A stretch of DNA of 64,000 nt, from contig NC_083572.1 in NCBI RefSeq assembly GCF_027579695.1, positions 19,609,421 to 19,673,420 of the forward strand, in the 5' to 3' direction. The DNA is from Neoarius graeffei (lineage: Eukaryota; Chordata; Actinopteri; Siluriformes; Ariidae). Both the position numbers and the translations under genes were made by a program. Shown piece after piece: positions 1-10,245 of the stretch; the stretch's first letter is position 1; every line of letters begins with the position of its first letter. The notes beneath the pieces were generated by a model. The model had not been told where the DNA came from, searched no databases, and worked only from the letters and a program-made list of their open reading frames with translations.

Positions 1-342
1 TACGAAACGCTCAGAAGATCCACAAAGTCAAAAACAAAAGCCACAAAGTCCAAAAGAAAGCAAAAATACAAAGAACACAAGGACATGGATGAGGAAATCG
101 GAACAGAGGTAACTGGAGCTTAAACATAACAGCACAAAGACTCCATGACAAGAGGACTGAACTCAGGGGGTATAAATACACAAGATAAATTGGAAACAGG
201 TGACACTAATGAAAACAGGCAATCAACATCAACACAAAACACAGGACACAGTGGCGACCTCTAGAGGCCAAAACAACCATAGACAAAAAACAGGAAATAA
301 CAGCGGCCTCTAGAGGCCAAAACAGTCCCAGTCCTAACAGGA
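1..342 (-). repeat. 3' LTR of Gypsy-1 (partial)
   Basis: Near-identical to about 2765-3108. In element orientation it begins TGTTAGGACTGG. It contains two copies of a short module, CCTCTAGAGGCC within a longer repeat, at about 266-277 and 308-319, and a TATTTATA box (complement of 171-180). Its 3' end lies left of the window. Confidence 0.85.
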
Positions 343-351
343 CCCCCCCCT

Positions 352-1098
352 CTAGGAGCGTCTCCTGACGTTCCCAGGGCGATCCGGATGGGCCGAATGG
401 AAGTCCCGACACAGTTCTTTATCTAAGACGTCCCGAGTGGGAACCCAGCAGCGCTCCTCAGGACCATAGCCCTCCCAGTCCACAAGATATTGCAGCCCGC
501 CGCGGACCCGGCGGGAGTCAAGCAGGCGATGCACGGTGAACACAGTCTGACCCTGGAAGATGCGGGGGGGGGGTTTCCTAGGGGCAGGGGCATACGTGGA
601 CGTCAGTACGGGCCGCAACAGGGAAACATGGAATGTGGGGTTGATCCTCAGAGTCCGGGGCAACTGGAGCCGGTAGGAGACAGGGTTCACCCTGCGCACC
701 ACCTTGAAGGGGCCAATGTAGCGAGGAGCAAGCTTGCGGTTCTCCACCCGCAGCGGAAGGTCCTTAGTGGACAGCCAAACCCACTGCCCAGGGTGGAAAG
801 TGTGGGCAGGTCTTCTATGGCGGTTGGCCTGAGTCTGGTTGGTTCTGGAGGTCTGGATGAGGGTCTTCCTGACCTTGCTCCAGGTCTTGCGACACCGTCT
901 CACATATTGGTTGACCGAGGGCACCCCCGCATCCTCCTCCTGGTCTGGGAACAGAGGTGGCTGGAACCCGAATTGGCACTGGAATGGTGACAGCTTGGTG
1001 GCCGATGACTGCAGGGTGTTGTGGGTGTACTCACCCCAGGAGATGGAGACCGGGATGTAGACTCCTTGGCCAGGGAGTTCAGGAGAGAGGGTAGGCCC
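352..1098 (-). pseudogene. Integrase C-terminus plus chromodomain (Gypsy-1)
   Basis: The reading frame encodes the last part of a Ty3/gypsy integrase. Beginning at about 1080 it carries the post-catalytic region with EYTHNTL and SSATKLSPF, then the GPF module (APRYIGPFKVV) and the TFHVSLLRP segment, and ends in a chromodomain around [19 protein letters not shown]. Chromodomains on integrase define chromoviruses and are thought to direct integration to particular chromatin. The catalytic D,D-35-E core and zinc finger are missing. The frame is fused almost directly to the end of gag, so this is the product of one internal deletion and not a free-standing gene. The longer frame to 1197 is only run-on through gag sequence. 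Confidence 0.85.
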
Positions 1099-1100
1099 TG

Positions 1101-2096
1101 TCACAACCCTCCCTCGGCTGGACGGAGCGGTCCTTTTCCCGAGAGCTCGGGACATGATGCTCGGAAATGGCCAGGCTTGCCACAGTAGATGCAGCACTTG
1201 TCCCTCCTTCTGCGCTCCCTCTCAGCTGTGGAGAGACAAGTACGGCCAACTTGCATGGGCTCTGGACAGTCACTGGAGGAGGTAGACGGGCTCCAGGTTG
1301 AGGCAGTGAGGCCGGGGAAGCTCAGGACTCGGCAGCACTCTCTAATCCTGTTGTACAGATGAGTAGAATGTGAGATGAGAGTTTTGAGGTCACTTGGGCA
1401 TCCAATAGAGGCCAAGCCTTCCTTGATGGGGTCAGACAGACCATGGTGGAAGGCTGACACCAGGGCAGTCTCATTCCATCCACTTACTGCTGCGAGCATC
1501 CGGAACGAGATGGTGTAATCTGTGACGATTCCTCCTTGCCAGATGGACATGAGCTTTCTGGCTGCGTCGGTACTGATGTCCGCCTGGTCGAAGACCCGAA
1601 GCATCTCTTCAGTAAACAGTTCAAAATCAGAGCACTCGGGTCCCCGTCTCTGCCAGATAGCTGTTGCCCAAGCTCGTGCCTTACCAGCTAACAAGGTTAT
1701 CACAAAGGCGATCTTGCGGTGATCCGTAGTGTAGGTTGTAGGCTGGAGCTCAAAGGTGAGTTGGCACTGGGTAAGGAACTCCCGGCTCTCACCGTGCTTG
1801 CCGTCATACCTCTGTGGTGCAGGAAGGCTGGGTTCGCGAGTTGAAGGAGACAGTGTGGCGGGAGGCACTGGAGCAGGAGCTGGATCAGGATGAGGAGATG
1901 CAGGCAGAGGTGTCAGCTGTGCCAGGGTTTTCCCAATTTGCTGAAGCAGTTCCTCGTGGCGAGCAAGGGCCTCACGTTGGCTGGTGAGCGTTCGTCCATG
2001 AGCGTCCATGGTCGCTCCAAAGCGTGTCAAAGCTGCCATAATTCCCTGAAGGTTGGCCGGGTAGACAGTTGAAGCAGCCTCTGCTGAGTCGGTCAT
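1101..2096 (-). CDS. Gag polyprotein of Gypsy-1 (chromovirus)
   Basis: A 331-residue open frame starting at ATG 2096. The N-terminal third is coiled-coil-like and proline-rich. Residues from about 95 to 230 match the retrotransposon gag (capsid-like) region, with FLTQCQLTFELQP, KIAFVITLLAGKARAWA and FDQAD. Near the C-terminus there is a CCHC zinc knuckle, CCIYCGKPGHFRASC, for nucleic-acid binding. Gag packages element RNA in cytoplasmic particles. The frame is intact, unusually for this window, and ends just past the knuckle, where the pol frame of a full element would follow; here the integrase tail follows instead. An intact gag on a pol-less element fits a parasite that still supplies or co-opts Gag, but loss of the rest could simply be recent. 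Confidence 0.88.
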   Translation of the reverse strand: MTDSAEAASTVYPANLQGIMAALTRFGATMDAHGRTLTSQREALARHEELLQQIGKTLAQLTPLPASPHPDPAPAPVPPATLSPSTREPSLPAPQRYDGKHGESREFLTQCQLTFELQPTTYTTDHRKIAFVITLLAGKARAWATAIWQRRGPECSDFELFTEEMLRVFDQADISTDAARKLMSIWQGGIVTDYTISFRMLAAVSGWNETALVSAFHHGLSDPIKEGLASIGCPSDLKTLISHSTHLYNRIRECCRVLSFPGLTASTWSPSTSSSDCPEPMQVGRTCLSTAERERRRRDKCCIYCGKPGHFRASCPELSGKGPLRPAEGGL

Positions 2097-2124
2097 GATG
2101 GAATCTTTCTGTTAGGGTTTTGCT

Positions 2125-2190
2125 GGGATTCGAACCTGGTTCACTGGTGTGATAATCCAGCAAACCCCCACGAGGCCACCAGGAGGATGA
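2125..2190 (-). other. tRNA-like leader segment of Gypsy-1, with candidate primer-binding site
   Basis: Between the 5' LTR and gag. In element orientation there is a TGGCCTCGTGGG stretch resembling a pol III A box and, about 42 nt on, GGTTCGAATCC, a perfect B box, at tRNA-like spacing. The first bases after the LTR include TGGTGGCCTCG, which could serve as the primer-binding site. The T-stem does not pair well, so this is tRNA-derived at best and not a working tRNA gene. The LTR/leader boundary is inferred. Confidence 0.4.
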
Positions 2191-3108
2191 CTCAAATGCA
2201 GAGGCGTGAGGTGGAAGTAGAAAAAGTATCAAAAGGTTTATTTACAATATTTACAAAAAATCCAAAAAGTATAATCCAAAACGCTCAGAAGATCTCATCT
2301 CATCTCATCTCATTATCTCTAGCCGCTTTATCCTGTTCTACAGGGTCGCAGGCAAGCTGGAGCCTATCCCAGCTGACTACGGGCGAAAGGCGGGGTACAC
2401 CCTGGACAAGTCGCCAGGTCATCACAGGGCTGACACATAGACACAGACAACCATTCACACTCACATTCACACCTACGGTCAATTTAGAGTCACCAGTTAA
2501 CCTAACCTGCATGTCTTTGGACTGTGGGGGAAACCGGAGCACCCGGAGGAAACCCACGCGGACACGGGGAGAACATGCAAACTCCACACAGAAAGGCCCT
2601 CGCCAGCCCCGGGGCTCGAACCCAGGACCTTCTTGCTGTGAGGCGACAGCGCTAACCACTACACCACCGTGCCGCCCCGCTCAGAAGATCTAAGGGAAAA
2701 AATAAAAAATCCAAAAGTTCAAAGTCAATACAAAAGCCAAAAAAAAACTAGAAAAGAAAAGGCAAAAATACCAAACGCTCAGAAGATCCACAAAGTCAAA
2801 AACAAAATCCACAAAGTCCAAAAGAAAGCAAAAATACAAAGAACACAAGGACATGGACGAGGAAATCGGAACAGAGGTAACTGGAGCTTAAACATAACTG
2901 CACAAAGACTCCGTGATAAGAGGACTGAACTCAGGGGGTATAAATACACAAGATAAATTGGAAACGGGTGACACTAATGAAAACAGGCAATCAACACCAA
3001 CACAAAACACAGGACACAGTGGCGACCTCTAGAGGCCAAAACAACCATAGACAAAAAACAGGAAATAACAGCGGCCTCTAGAGGCCAAAACAGTCCCAGT
3101 CCTAACAG
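2191..3108 (-). repeat. 5' LTR of Gypsy-1, interrupted by a SINE
   Basis: Shares 2765-3108 with the left LTR and extends left to about 2191, where the leader begins. It includes a polyadenylation-like AATAAA (complement at about 2238-2243). A Mermaid-like SINE is inserted at 2296-2677 between copies of CGCTCAGAAGATCT. A second CGCTCAGAAGATC motif at about 2775-2787 is part of the LTR's own internal repetition. Confidence 0.8.
2296..2677 (-). mobile_element. Mermaid-like tRNA-derived SINE in the Gypsy-1 LTR
   Basis: Complete minus-strand copy. The tRNA-like head (reading GTGGTGTAGTGGTTAGCGC, then B box GGTTCGAGCCC) lies at the right end and the GATGA-repeat tail at the left. It is flanked by a perfect 14-base target-site duplication, CGCTCAGAAGATCT, at 2282-2295 and 2678-2691. 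Confidence 0.95.
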
Positions 3109-4344
3109 TTTCCACTGTTATGCTGATGACACACAGTTGTATGTTTCTGCAAAACCTGATGAGAGACACCAGCTTAATAGAATTGAGGAATGTGTGAAGG
3201 ACATTAGACACTAGATGCTTATTAACTTCCTTCTGCTTAACTCTGACAAGACTGAAGTACTTGTACTAGGACCACATGCAGCTAGAAGTAAGTTTTCTGA
3301 TTACACAGTAACTCTGGATGGCCTTTCTGTTTCTTCACGTGCAGCAGTAAAAGACCTCGGAGTGATTATTGACCCCAGTCTCATCTCATCTCATTATCTC
3401 TAGCCGCTTTATCCTGTTCTACAGAGTCGCAGGCAAGCTGGAGCCTATCCCAGCTGACTACAGGCGAAAGGCGGGATATACCCTGGACAAGTCGCCAGGT
3501 CATCACAGGGCTGACACATAGACACAGACAACCATTCACACTCATACCTACGGTCAATTTAGAGTCACCAGTTAACCTAACCTGCATGTCTTTAGACCGT
3601 GGGGGAAACCGGAGCACCCGGAGGAAACCCACGTGGACACACGGAGAACATGCAAACTCCACATAGAAAGGCCCTCGCTGGCCACGGGGATCGAATCCGG
3701 ACCTTCTTGCTGTGAGGTGACAGTGCTAACCACTACACCACCATGCCGCCCTTGACACCAGTCTTTCATTCAAAACTAACATTGATAACATTACCCGGAT
3801 AGCTTTCTTTCATCTCAGAAATATTGCTAAGATAAGAAATTTAATGTCACTACACGATGCGGAAAAACTAGTTCATGCTTTCATTACCTCTAGGTTGGAT
3901 TATTGTAATGCCTTACTGTCTGAATGTTCCAATAAGTGCATAAACAAGCTCCAGTTAGTTCAAAATGCAGCAGCAAGAGTCCTTACTAGAACTAGAAAAT
4001 ATGACCACATCACCCCTGTCTTATCCACACTGCATTGGCTCCCAATCAAATTTCGTATTGATTATAAAATACTACTATTGACCTTTAAAGCACTGAATGG
4101 TCTCGCACCACAATACCTGAGTGAACTTCTGGTCCTCTATGACCCGCCATGCCTACTTAGATCAATAGGTGCAGGCTATCTCCTGGTACCTCGTATAGTG
4201 AAGTCTACATCAGGGGGCAGAGCCTTTTCTTACAGAGCCCCACAGTTATGGAACAGCCTTCCAAGTAATGTTCGGGAATCAGACACAGTCTCAGCATTTA
4301 AGTCTAGGCTGAAAACATATCTGTTTAGTCAAGCCTTTTGTTAA
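3109..4344 (+). pseudogene. Reverse transcriptase C-terminal half, L2-like LINE copy A
   Basis: Encodes the catalytic YADD region ([10 protein letters not shown] at about 3117-3146), then after frameshifts the thumb region [18 protein letters not shown]. After a SINE insertion it continues through LVHAFITSRLDYCNALL, LQLVQNAAARVL, ITPVLSTLHWLPI and the terminal KTYLFSQAFC at 4344. These are hallmarks of the L2/CR1 group of fish LINEs, whose RT copies element RNA at nicked chromosomal DNA. At least one frameshift near 3180-3215 and the SINE insertion at 3382 make it non-functional. The family call beyond the CR1/L2 group is inference. Confidence 0.88.
3382..3751 (-). mobile_element. Mermaid-like SINE inside LINE copy A
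   Basis: Full-length minus-strand copy flanked by TTGACCCCAGTCT (3369-3381) and TTGACACCAGTCT (3752-3764), a 13-base duplication with one difference. The uninterrupted site is present in LINE copy B at about 19810. Confidence 0.95.
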
Positions 4345-5245
4345 TGGTGTTTATGAGGTAAAGGTGTAGATCTGGAGGTTTCCTCAGACATAGAGTGTTT
4401 TGGTAAACTGGGATGTATGGATGCTGTCAGTCCCCCACTTGCTTGCTCACTCGAGTTTGTTGACGGTGTAGTGGCTGGCTGCTTTATGTCCCGGGGCTCC
4501 CTCATGCCTGTGTTACCTTCTGGCTCTCCCCTTTTAGTTATGCTCTCATAGTTAGTTTTGCCGGAATCCCTGCTTGTACTCAGTGCAATATGTATACTGT
4601 TCCTACTTATTGAGGTGACATGGGGCATACCTAACAACCTGTTTCTCTCTATCTCTCCCCCCCCAAATCTGTCCCTCTGAGTTACATGTCGGTCCTGGGA
4701 TCGAGATGCTGACCTCTTCTGCTCCTCGGACCTGCCTGATCCATCCTGGTGCCCTGTGTCTGGCTGGAGCCTCAGCGCATCACTCCTGTGGAGGATGGCC
4801 CCATGTGAACAGTTGAAAGTCACAACTGGAGGATGCTCTGGACTCTTACAGTAATGCTTTTATGGCTGAGGACTACAGTTGACTTGCTAACTTTAGGACT
4901 GCAGTTGTCATGAACAATTTTGCACTCAAGGTTCCATCAATGAAGAGTTTATAACATCAATGAAACCGACTTTATGTTAAAACTGTTAATGTTATAGTCA
5001 TGTTGTCTGTTGTTGCCCAAATGAGGATGGGTTCCCTTTTGAGTCTGGTTCCTCTCGAGGTTTCTTCCTCATGTTGTCTGAGAAAGTTTTTCCTTGCCAC
5101 CATCGCCACAGGCTTGCTCATTGGGGATAGATTAGGGATAGATTAGGGATAAAATTAGCTTATGTTTTAAGTCATTCAAATTCTGCAAAGCTGCTTTGCG
5201 ACAATGTTTATTGTTAAAAGTGCTATACAAATAAACTTGACTTAA

Positions 5246-6103
5246 ACTTCATAAAGATCCAACTTTATGAGAGATTTACAGTAGTCCAAGTGGGAGAGGA
5301 TAAGTGCTTGGATCAGGAGTTGAGTAGAGTAGGTGGTGAGGAAAGGGCGGATTCTTTGGATGTTGTAGAGGAGAAATCTACACATCTGGGTCACTGCAGC
5401 GATGTTCTCTGAGAAGGAGAGTCTGTCATTGAACATGAGCCCTAGGTTTTTCACACTGGGTGAAGGTGACCTAGAGATGTCCCCCAGGGAGATGATGATG
5501 ACCAGGGGTGGAGAGGATGGAGTGGGAATGCAGATAACCTCTGTCTTGCCTGGGTTGAGCCTGGGTGATGGTTGTCCATCCAGCACTGGATATCACACAG
5601 ACAAGCAGAGATGTGAGCAGAGACCTGTATGTCAAAAGGAGGAAAAGAGAGAAACAATTAGGTGTCATCAGCATAGCAGTGGTAGGATAGACCATGAGCA
5701 GAGATAATCAGGCTGAGAGACTGGGTGTAGAGGGTGAATAGAAGTGGACCAATGACTGAACCTTGACGGACACCAGTGGTAAGTGGGCGTGGTGCTGATA
5801 CAGTACCAGACCAGGTAACCTGGAAGGAGCGACTGGAGAGATAGGATGTGAACCAGTCTAGGGCTGTCCTGCAGATCCCCAGAGCTGATAGGGATGACAG
5901 GAGGGTGGGGTGATCAACAGTGTCAAATGCAGAAGAAAGGTCTAGGAGAATCAGGACAGAGGAGAGGGAGGCAGCACGTGCTGCATGAAGTGCCTCACTG
6001 ATGGAGAGAAGCACAGTCTCGGTTGAGTGTCTAGCTCGGAATTCAGAGTGGTGAGGATCCAGGAGGTTGTTCCGAGAGAGAAAAGAGAGTTGGTTAGCAA
6101 CAG
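5246..6103 (-). pseudogene. Reverse transcriptase fragment of the old L2 LINE
   Basis: Minus-strand RT coding sequence. Reading leftward from 6103 it shows FRARHSTETVLL, LILLDLSSAFDTVDH, TTGVRQGSVIGPLLF and the catalytic SYHCYADDT near 5660. After a frameshift follow LNPGKTEVICIP, VKNLGLMFND and LILSHLDYCKSL near 5250. These are diagnostic of the widespread fish L2 family, different from copies A and B. The C-terminal end and 3' UTR are missing. Frameshifts near 5585 and 5658 break the frame. Confidence 0.88.
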
Positions 6104-6360
6104 GTGGCATGGTGGTGTAGTGGTAAGCACTGTCCCCTCACAGCAAGAAGGTCCTGGGTTCAAGCCCAGTGGCCAATGAGGGCCTTTCTGTGTGGAGTTT
6201 GCATGCTCTCCCCATGTCCATGTGGGTTTCCTCTGGGTGCTCCGGTTTCCCTCACAGTCCAAAGGCATGCAGGTTAGGCTAATTGATGGCTCTAAATTGA
6301 CCGTAGGTGTGAATGTGAGCAGAGCCTAATCTAGGGTGCGTAATACGCGATAATACGCGT

Positions 6361-6543
6361 TTTTTTTTTTTTAAAGATTTTTTTTGGGCTTTTTGCACCT
6401 TTATTGGATAGGACAGTGTAGAGACAGGAAATGAGCGGGAGAGAGACGGGAAGGGATCGGGAAATGACCTCGGGCCGGAATCGAACCCGGGTCGCCCGCA
6501 TTCATGGTATGGCGCCTTAACCACCTGAGCCACGATGCCCCCG
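6361..6543 (-). mobile_element. tRNA-derived SINE (second family) with poly-A tail
   Basis: Read on the minus strand it begins GGGGGCATCGTGGCTCAGG. It has A-box-like TGGCTCAGGTGG and B-box GGTTCGATTCC, then a short body ending CCAATAAAGGTGC and an A-rich tail (T-run at 6361-6373). The direct repeat TAATACGCGTTTTTT flanks it (from 6351 and from 6544). It is a retroposed tRNA-like element, not a host tRNA gene. Confidence 0.85.
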
Positions 6544-7030
6544 TAATACGCGTTTTTTATCTGTCTGTCGCACATCCACTTTTTGGGCATGAGAGTGATA
6601 TCGCGTATCTATTCATTTTGTCGCGCATTTATAAGTAGAGAGCGTGTAGTCGCGTTTTACTGAATCTTGTGCGTATCAATTTGTCAGCACCAGCTAGCAA
6701 GCACTGCGGTAAATATAGTGTTGTTTACACACCAATCGGAAAATATCAGAAAGGACCGAAGTATTCCGAATGGTTTATTTAGCGGGTAAAACAGTTTTGT
6801 GAACTATTATATCATTGGTCACTGAACTGGAAGACAGTGTATCTCAACCAATCGTGTGAAGTGTTTTAAAAATACCCAAAAGCACATGGCATATCGTTCT
6901 GTCTCATCCAAACATAACAATGTCAAAACGCGTGGTCACGTTGAAAGCCCTTTGGATGAAAAAAGGAAACAAAATGAAGACACAGAAGTGACAGATACTA
7001 ATCCAGCCAACATTACACAACCCGATACAA

Positions 7031-7640
7031 GATATTATGAAATAGATTTAATCTGTTCTTGTATAATGGTAGGTACTGTAACATTACTGTAAATAATAAG
7101 AGACTATCATGATTATACTGTTTAGGAAGTCTGAATTTTGGTATTATCTCTAGTCATCTATGTCAAAAACTAGTTTAAAGATAAGTTCTACATGAATGCT
7201 AGTTGTTTTTTTTGTTTGTTTGTTTTTTGTTTGGGAGTAATTTGTTTAATTCAGTGTAGTATTATGTAATTAATCATATTCAAATAGTAAATGTGCTTAG
7301 CTGATATATATGGTAAGACATATATAAGTTTGTGTACAAATATGATCTTAGAGTAATTACCGTATATGACAGTGTGAAGACATACTAAGTCATTTGATTC
7401 TGATTGATAATGGTTTTTGAAGTTTGAATTTGATATTATTTTCCTAATGCCAATATACAATTAGTTTGATAATGTTTGGTATTATGTAAGTTTTATTTAA
7501 AAATATTATGAAATATATTTAATCTGTTCTTGTGTAATTGTAGGTATTGTAAGATTGTAAATGATAGAGATTATATACTTTTTAGGAAGTCTGAATTTTG
7601 AGATTATCTCCAGTCATTTTTGTCAAAATCTAGTTTAAAC
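7031..7640. repeat. Internal direct repeat in the CAGAG transposon
   Basis: Sequence 7031-7185 is repeated with divergence at 7503-7645. Shared blocks include TTTAATCTGTTCTTGT, AGGAAGTCTGAATTTTG and AAACTAGTTTAAA-like stretches, about 470 bp apart. The surrounding 6600-8070 is AT-rich and no gene is recognised. Confidence 0.7.
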
Positions 7641-8072
7641 ATAGGTAGATTGTTTAATGTTTTTCACTTTCATGAAAGGTGGTCTGAACAAAACAAATAT
7701 GATAGCATTTTTAAATATTTGATAGTGATTTTATTTTATTCAGAAAGTCAGATTTTTCATCTTATTATTAATTGTGGCAAGACTACATGGATTTTAGACT
7801 TAACTATATCAAATGATGTAATATTAACCTAGTCATATTTGATATGCAATATTAACCTAGTCATATTTGAAATGCAACATTATACTACTGGTGGTCAAAT
7901 TGGTAAAAATAGGCTAGCCACATGATTTATAGTAAAACACTAGTCATATAACAGAAAACTAGTCATATTTGTAAGGTTTTGCAGTATATAATTCTTCATA
8001 TAGTTTTTGATCTAAAATCTTTACATTTTTAAAGTTCAGATCTGATCATAATGTTTGTGCAATACTATAAAC

Positions 8073-8889
8073 TGTCAGGGACCAGACAGGAGAGGAGATC
8101 AAATGCACTCAAACCACAGTTTATTAATAATAGGGGAAAAGGGAGTTGGGAGAATGTGTGTGTGTGTGAAGTTCAGTGGCAGGAGGACTGAGAGGTAGGG
8201 ATGGCTGGTGGGAGCGTGGTGGTGATGTCTGGGGTCTCCCATCCAAGTACTGACCAGACCCAACCCTGCTTAGCTTCTGAGATCAAATGGAATCAGGCGT
8301 TGTCAGAGAGGTGTGGTTGTAGGCTGACAGCACTTGGGTTTCAGGCAGTCTCCCAGCAGTAGTCCCTCAGTAGGCTGGAGTTAGGGAGCAGGCTGGAACA
8401 CAGAGTCACAGATCAGATAGCAAGATAGGGGACAGAAATGCAGGGTCAGGTTACCGGGGCTGGAGAGTAGGGCTCCAGGCAGGGCTGCTCACACTGGGCT
8501 GATGGAGAGGCAGGCAAGCAGCAGGGCTGGGCAGGCTGGAGATCAGGCGAAGGTACAGGAGAGGCAGGCAAGAGGCAGAGTCGACAGGACAGAAGGCAGA
8601 TCAGGTTACCGGGGCTGGAGAGTAGACAGAGTCAGACTGAACAGAATATCATCAGGAGTCAGAGTAGTAGGAACACAGAGTAGGTTATCATGCTAGAAGT
8701 TGCAGATGATCTGACACAGAAGCTTGGGAGGACTGCAACTTAAATACACATGGGGGGGGGAAGCAGGTGATCGGCAACAGCCAATGACAGCCACTGGAAG
8801 TTAATAAGAGGAAGTGAGTGCGGGCGTGGCCGGTAATGCTGAGTGGAGATGTTACCTGAAGAGAGAAGCCCACAGGTAGGACCATGACA
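8073..8889 (-). repeat. 3' LTR of Gypsy-2
   Basis: Begins TGTCAGGGACCAG and ends GACCATGACA on the plus strand. It differs from the right LTR by scattered substitutions and small indels, such as a longer TG run at 8157-8168, an extra segment near 8208-8225 and a longer G-run at 8752-8760. Together these indicate an insertion that is not very recent. It contains the 5S-derived segment at 8233-8324. Confidence 0.93.
8233..8324 (-). other. 5S rRNA-derived segment in the 3' LTR of Gypsy-2
   Basis: Read on the minus strand, this 92-nt stretch aligns without gaps to nucleotides 1 to about 92 of vertebrate 5S rRNA. It starts GCCTAC and ends GGATGGGAGACC. The internal control region of 5S genes is well kept, including AAGCTAAGCAGGGTT (A box), the intermediate element and CAGTACTTGGATGGGAGACC (C box region). 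The 3' quarter of 5S rRNA is absent. It is not an independent 5S gene: the same segment occupies the same place in the other LTR. Confidence 0.9.
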
Positions 8890-8979
8890 GAACCCCCCCC
8901 CCCTCAAGGGACGGCTCCAGAAGTCCCTAGCCACAGATCCACCAAGACGGGCGGGAGGAGGGGGAATACCGGTGGAGAG

Positions 8980-10242
8980 TCAGAATTCCTCTGACCGGTC
9001 CGTGTCCAAGGCCTCAGGATCTGGTTCAGAATCGGACTCGGGGACAGTAGCGGTTGGCGCATCGTCATTCCGACAAGGGCCCTTTGGTCGACCCCTCAGG
9101 TTGGCCGGCTGGTCCGGATGCAGGCGATGAAAGGTGCTGATGAGGGTACGGTCTAAGATTCTCCCAGCAGGAACCCACATCATCTCCTCAGGACCATAGC
9201 CCTCCCAATCCACCAGGTATTGGAGGCCCCTGCCCCTGTGCCGTGACTTTAGCAGTTGCCGGACGGAGTAGACCAGGCCACCATCGATGAGACGAGGAGG
9301 AGGAGGAGAAGGTGCAGCTGGGACCAGCGGGCTCTCGTGCACTGGCTTAATCTTTGAGACGTGGAAGGTGGGGTGCACTCTCATAGACTTGGGCAGTCGG
9401 AGCCGGACAGCAGACTGGCTGATTATCCTCTGGATCGGGAATGGTCCGATGAACTGAGGTGCCAGCTTACGAGACTCCACCTGGAGGGGCAGATCCTTGG
9501 CTGACAACCACACCTTCTGGCCCACCCAGTAGGTGGGCACAGGCGTCCTCTGCCGGTTGGCTCCAATGGAGTAGCTGGTGACTGACTTGAGGAGTGCAGC
9601 GCGGGCTTGAGACCAGGTGCGGCGGCATTGGCGTGCATAGGTGAGGGCAGACGGGCAGGTGACCTCTCCCTCCTGGCTGGGGAACAGGGGTGGTTGGTAG
9701 CCATACACACAGTGGAATGGGGACAGTCCAGTGGCTGAGCTGGTGAGGGAGTTGTGGGAGTATTCCACCCACAGCAGGTGCTCACACCAGGCCCTAGGGT
9801 TGCGTGACACCATGCACCGAAGTGCCTTCTCCAACTCCTGGTTAGTCCGCTCTGACTGGCCGTTGGACTGGGGTCGGAATCCGGAGGTGAGGCTGGCGGT
9901 GGCCCCGAGTAGGTGACAGAATTCCTTCCAGAATGAGGAGATGAATTGCGGCCGCCGGTCTGAAACAATGTCCCTGGGCAGCCCATGGATGCGGAAGACC
10001 TGCTGCAGGACGATCTGGGCGGTCTCTTTGGCCGACGGTAGTTTAGGGAGGGGAACAAAGTGTGCCAGCTTACTAAAGCAGTCCACGATGGTGAGTATGA
10101 CAGTCATCCCGTTAGAAGGGGGCAGACCCGTAACAAAATCCAGGGAAATATGGGACCAGGGTCGCATTGGCACGGGCAGAGGCTGGAGCAAACCGGCAGG
10201 AGGCTGGCTGGAGGACTTATTCTGATTACAGGTAGGGCAGGC
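8980..10242 (-). pseudogene. Integrase and chromodomain of Gypsy-2 (pol C-terminal part)
   Basis: Continues in frame from the RNase H segment after a TGA at 10243-10245, beginning with the zinc-finger cysteines (ACPTCNQNK). The catalytic core shows [11 protein letters not shown] (first D), [11 protein letters not shown] (second D) and [14 protein letters not shown] (catalytic E). Then come [12 protein letters not shown] (GPY/F module), [13 protein letters not shown] and a chromodomain, [19 protein letters not shown]. Integrase joins the linear cDNA to chromosomal DNA, and the chromodomain probably guides targeting. The frame from 10191 to 8980 is open and all catalytic residues are present. 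The start is not a true start; it is part of pol. Confidence 0.92.
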
Positions 10243-10245
10243 TCA

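Larger units (their letters stand above)
1..3108 (-). mobile_element. Non-autonomous Ty3/gypsy chromovirus (Gypsy-1), 3' LTR cut by window edge
   Basis: A minus-strand LTR element. The stretch 1-342 recurs nearly identically at about 2765-3108 and marks the two LTRs. Internally only gag (1101-2096) and the end of integrase with its chromodomain (352-1098) remain; protease, reverse transcriptase, RNase H and the integrase catalytic core are absent. A polypurine tract (complement of the C-run at 343-352) abuts the left LTR, as expected for the 3' side. The element sits inside an L2-like LINE: the base after 3108 continues that LINE in its RT domain, as comparison with the copy at 19174-21690 shows. 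The left boundary lies outside the window, so the target-site duplication cannot be confirmed. Without RT it would have to be mobilised by a related autonomous element. Confidence 0.85.
3109..5245 (+). mobile_element. L2-like LINE, copy A
   Basis: A plus-strand non-LTR retrotransposon. It starts mid-RT because Gypsy-1 is inserted there and ends in the characteristic 3' tail CAAATAAACTTGACTT. The coding part is interrupted by a SINE. Sequence 4345-5245 is the non-coding 3' UTR, closely matching 20401-21690 of copy B but lacking a ~395 bp module present there. No other gene is seen in 4345-5245. Confidence 0.9.

Noticed and set aside
4341..4823. A 160-residue minus-strand gene in LINE copy A
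   Set aside because: Lies in the 3' UTR of the LINE and is not preserved in copy B.
6361..6543. A host tRNA gene
   Set aside because: Has A and B boxes but carries a SINE body, A-rich tail and target duplication.
8233..8324. A host 5S rRNA gene
   Set aside because: Only about three quarters of 5S is present, with many changes in the 5' third and no T-run terminator after it. The same segment sits in both LTRs of one element.
9423..10058. Second gene overlapping the Gypsy-2 integrase
   Set aside because: Alternative-frame shadow of the integrase; no recognisable motif.
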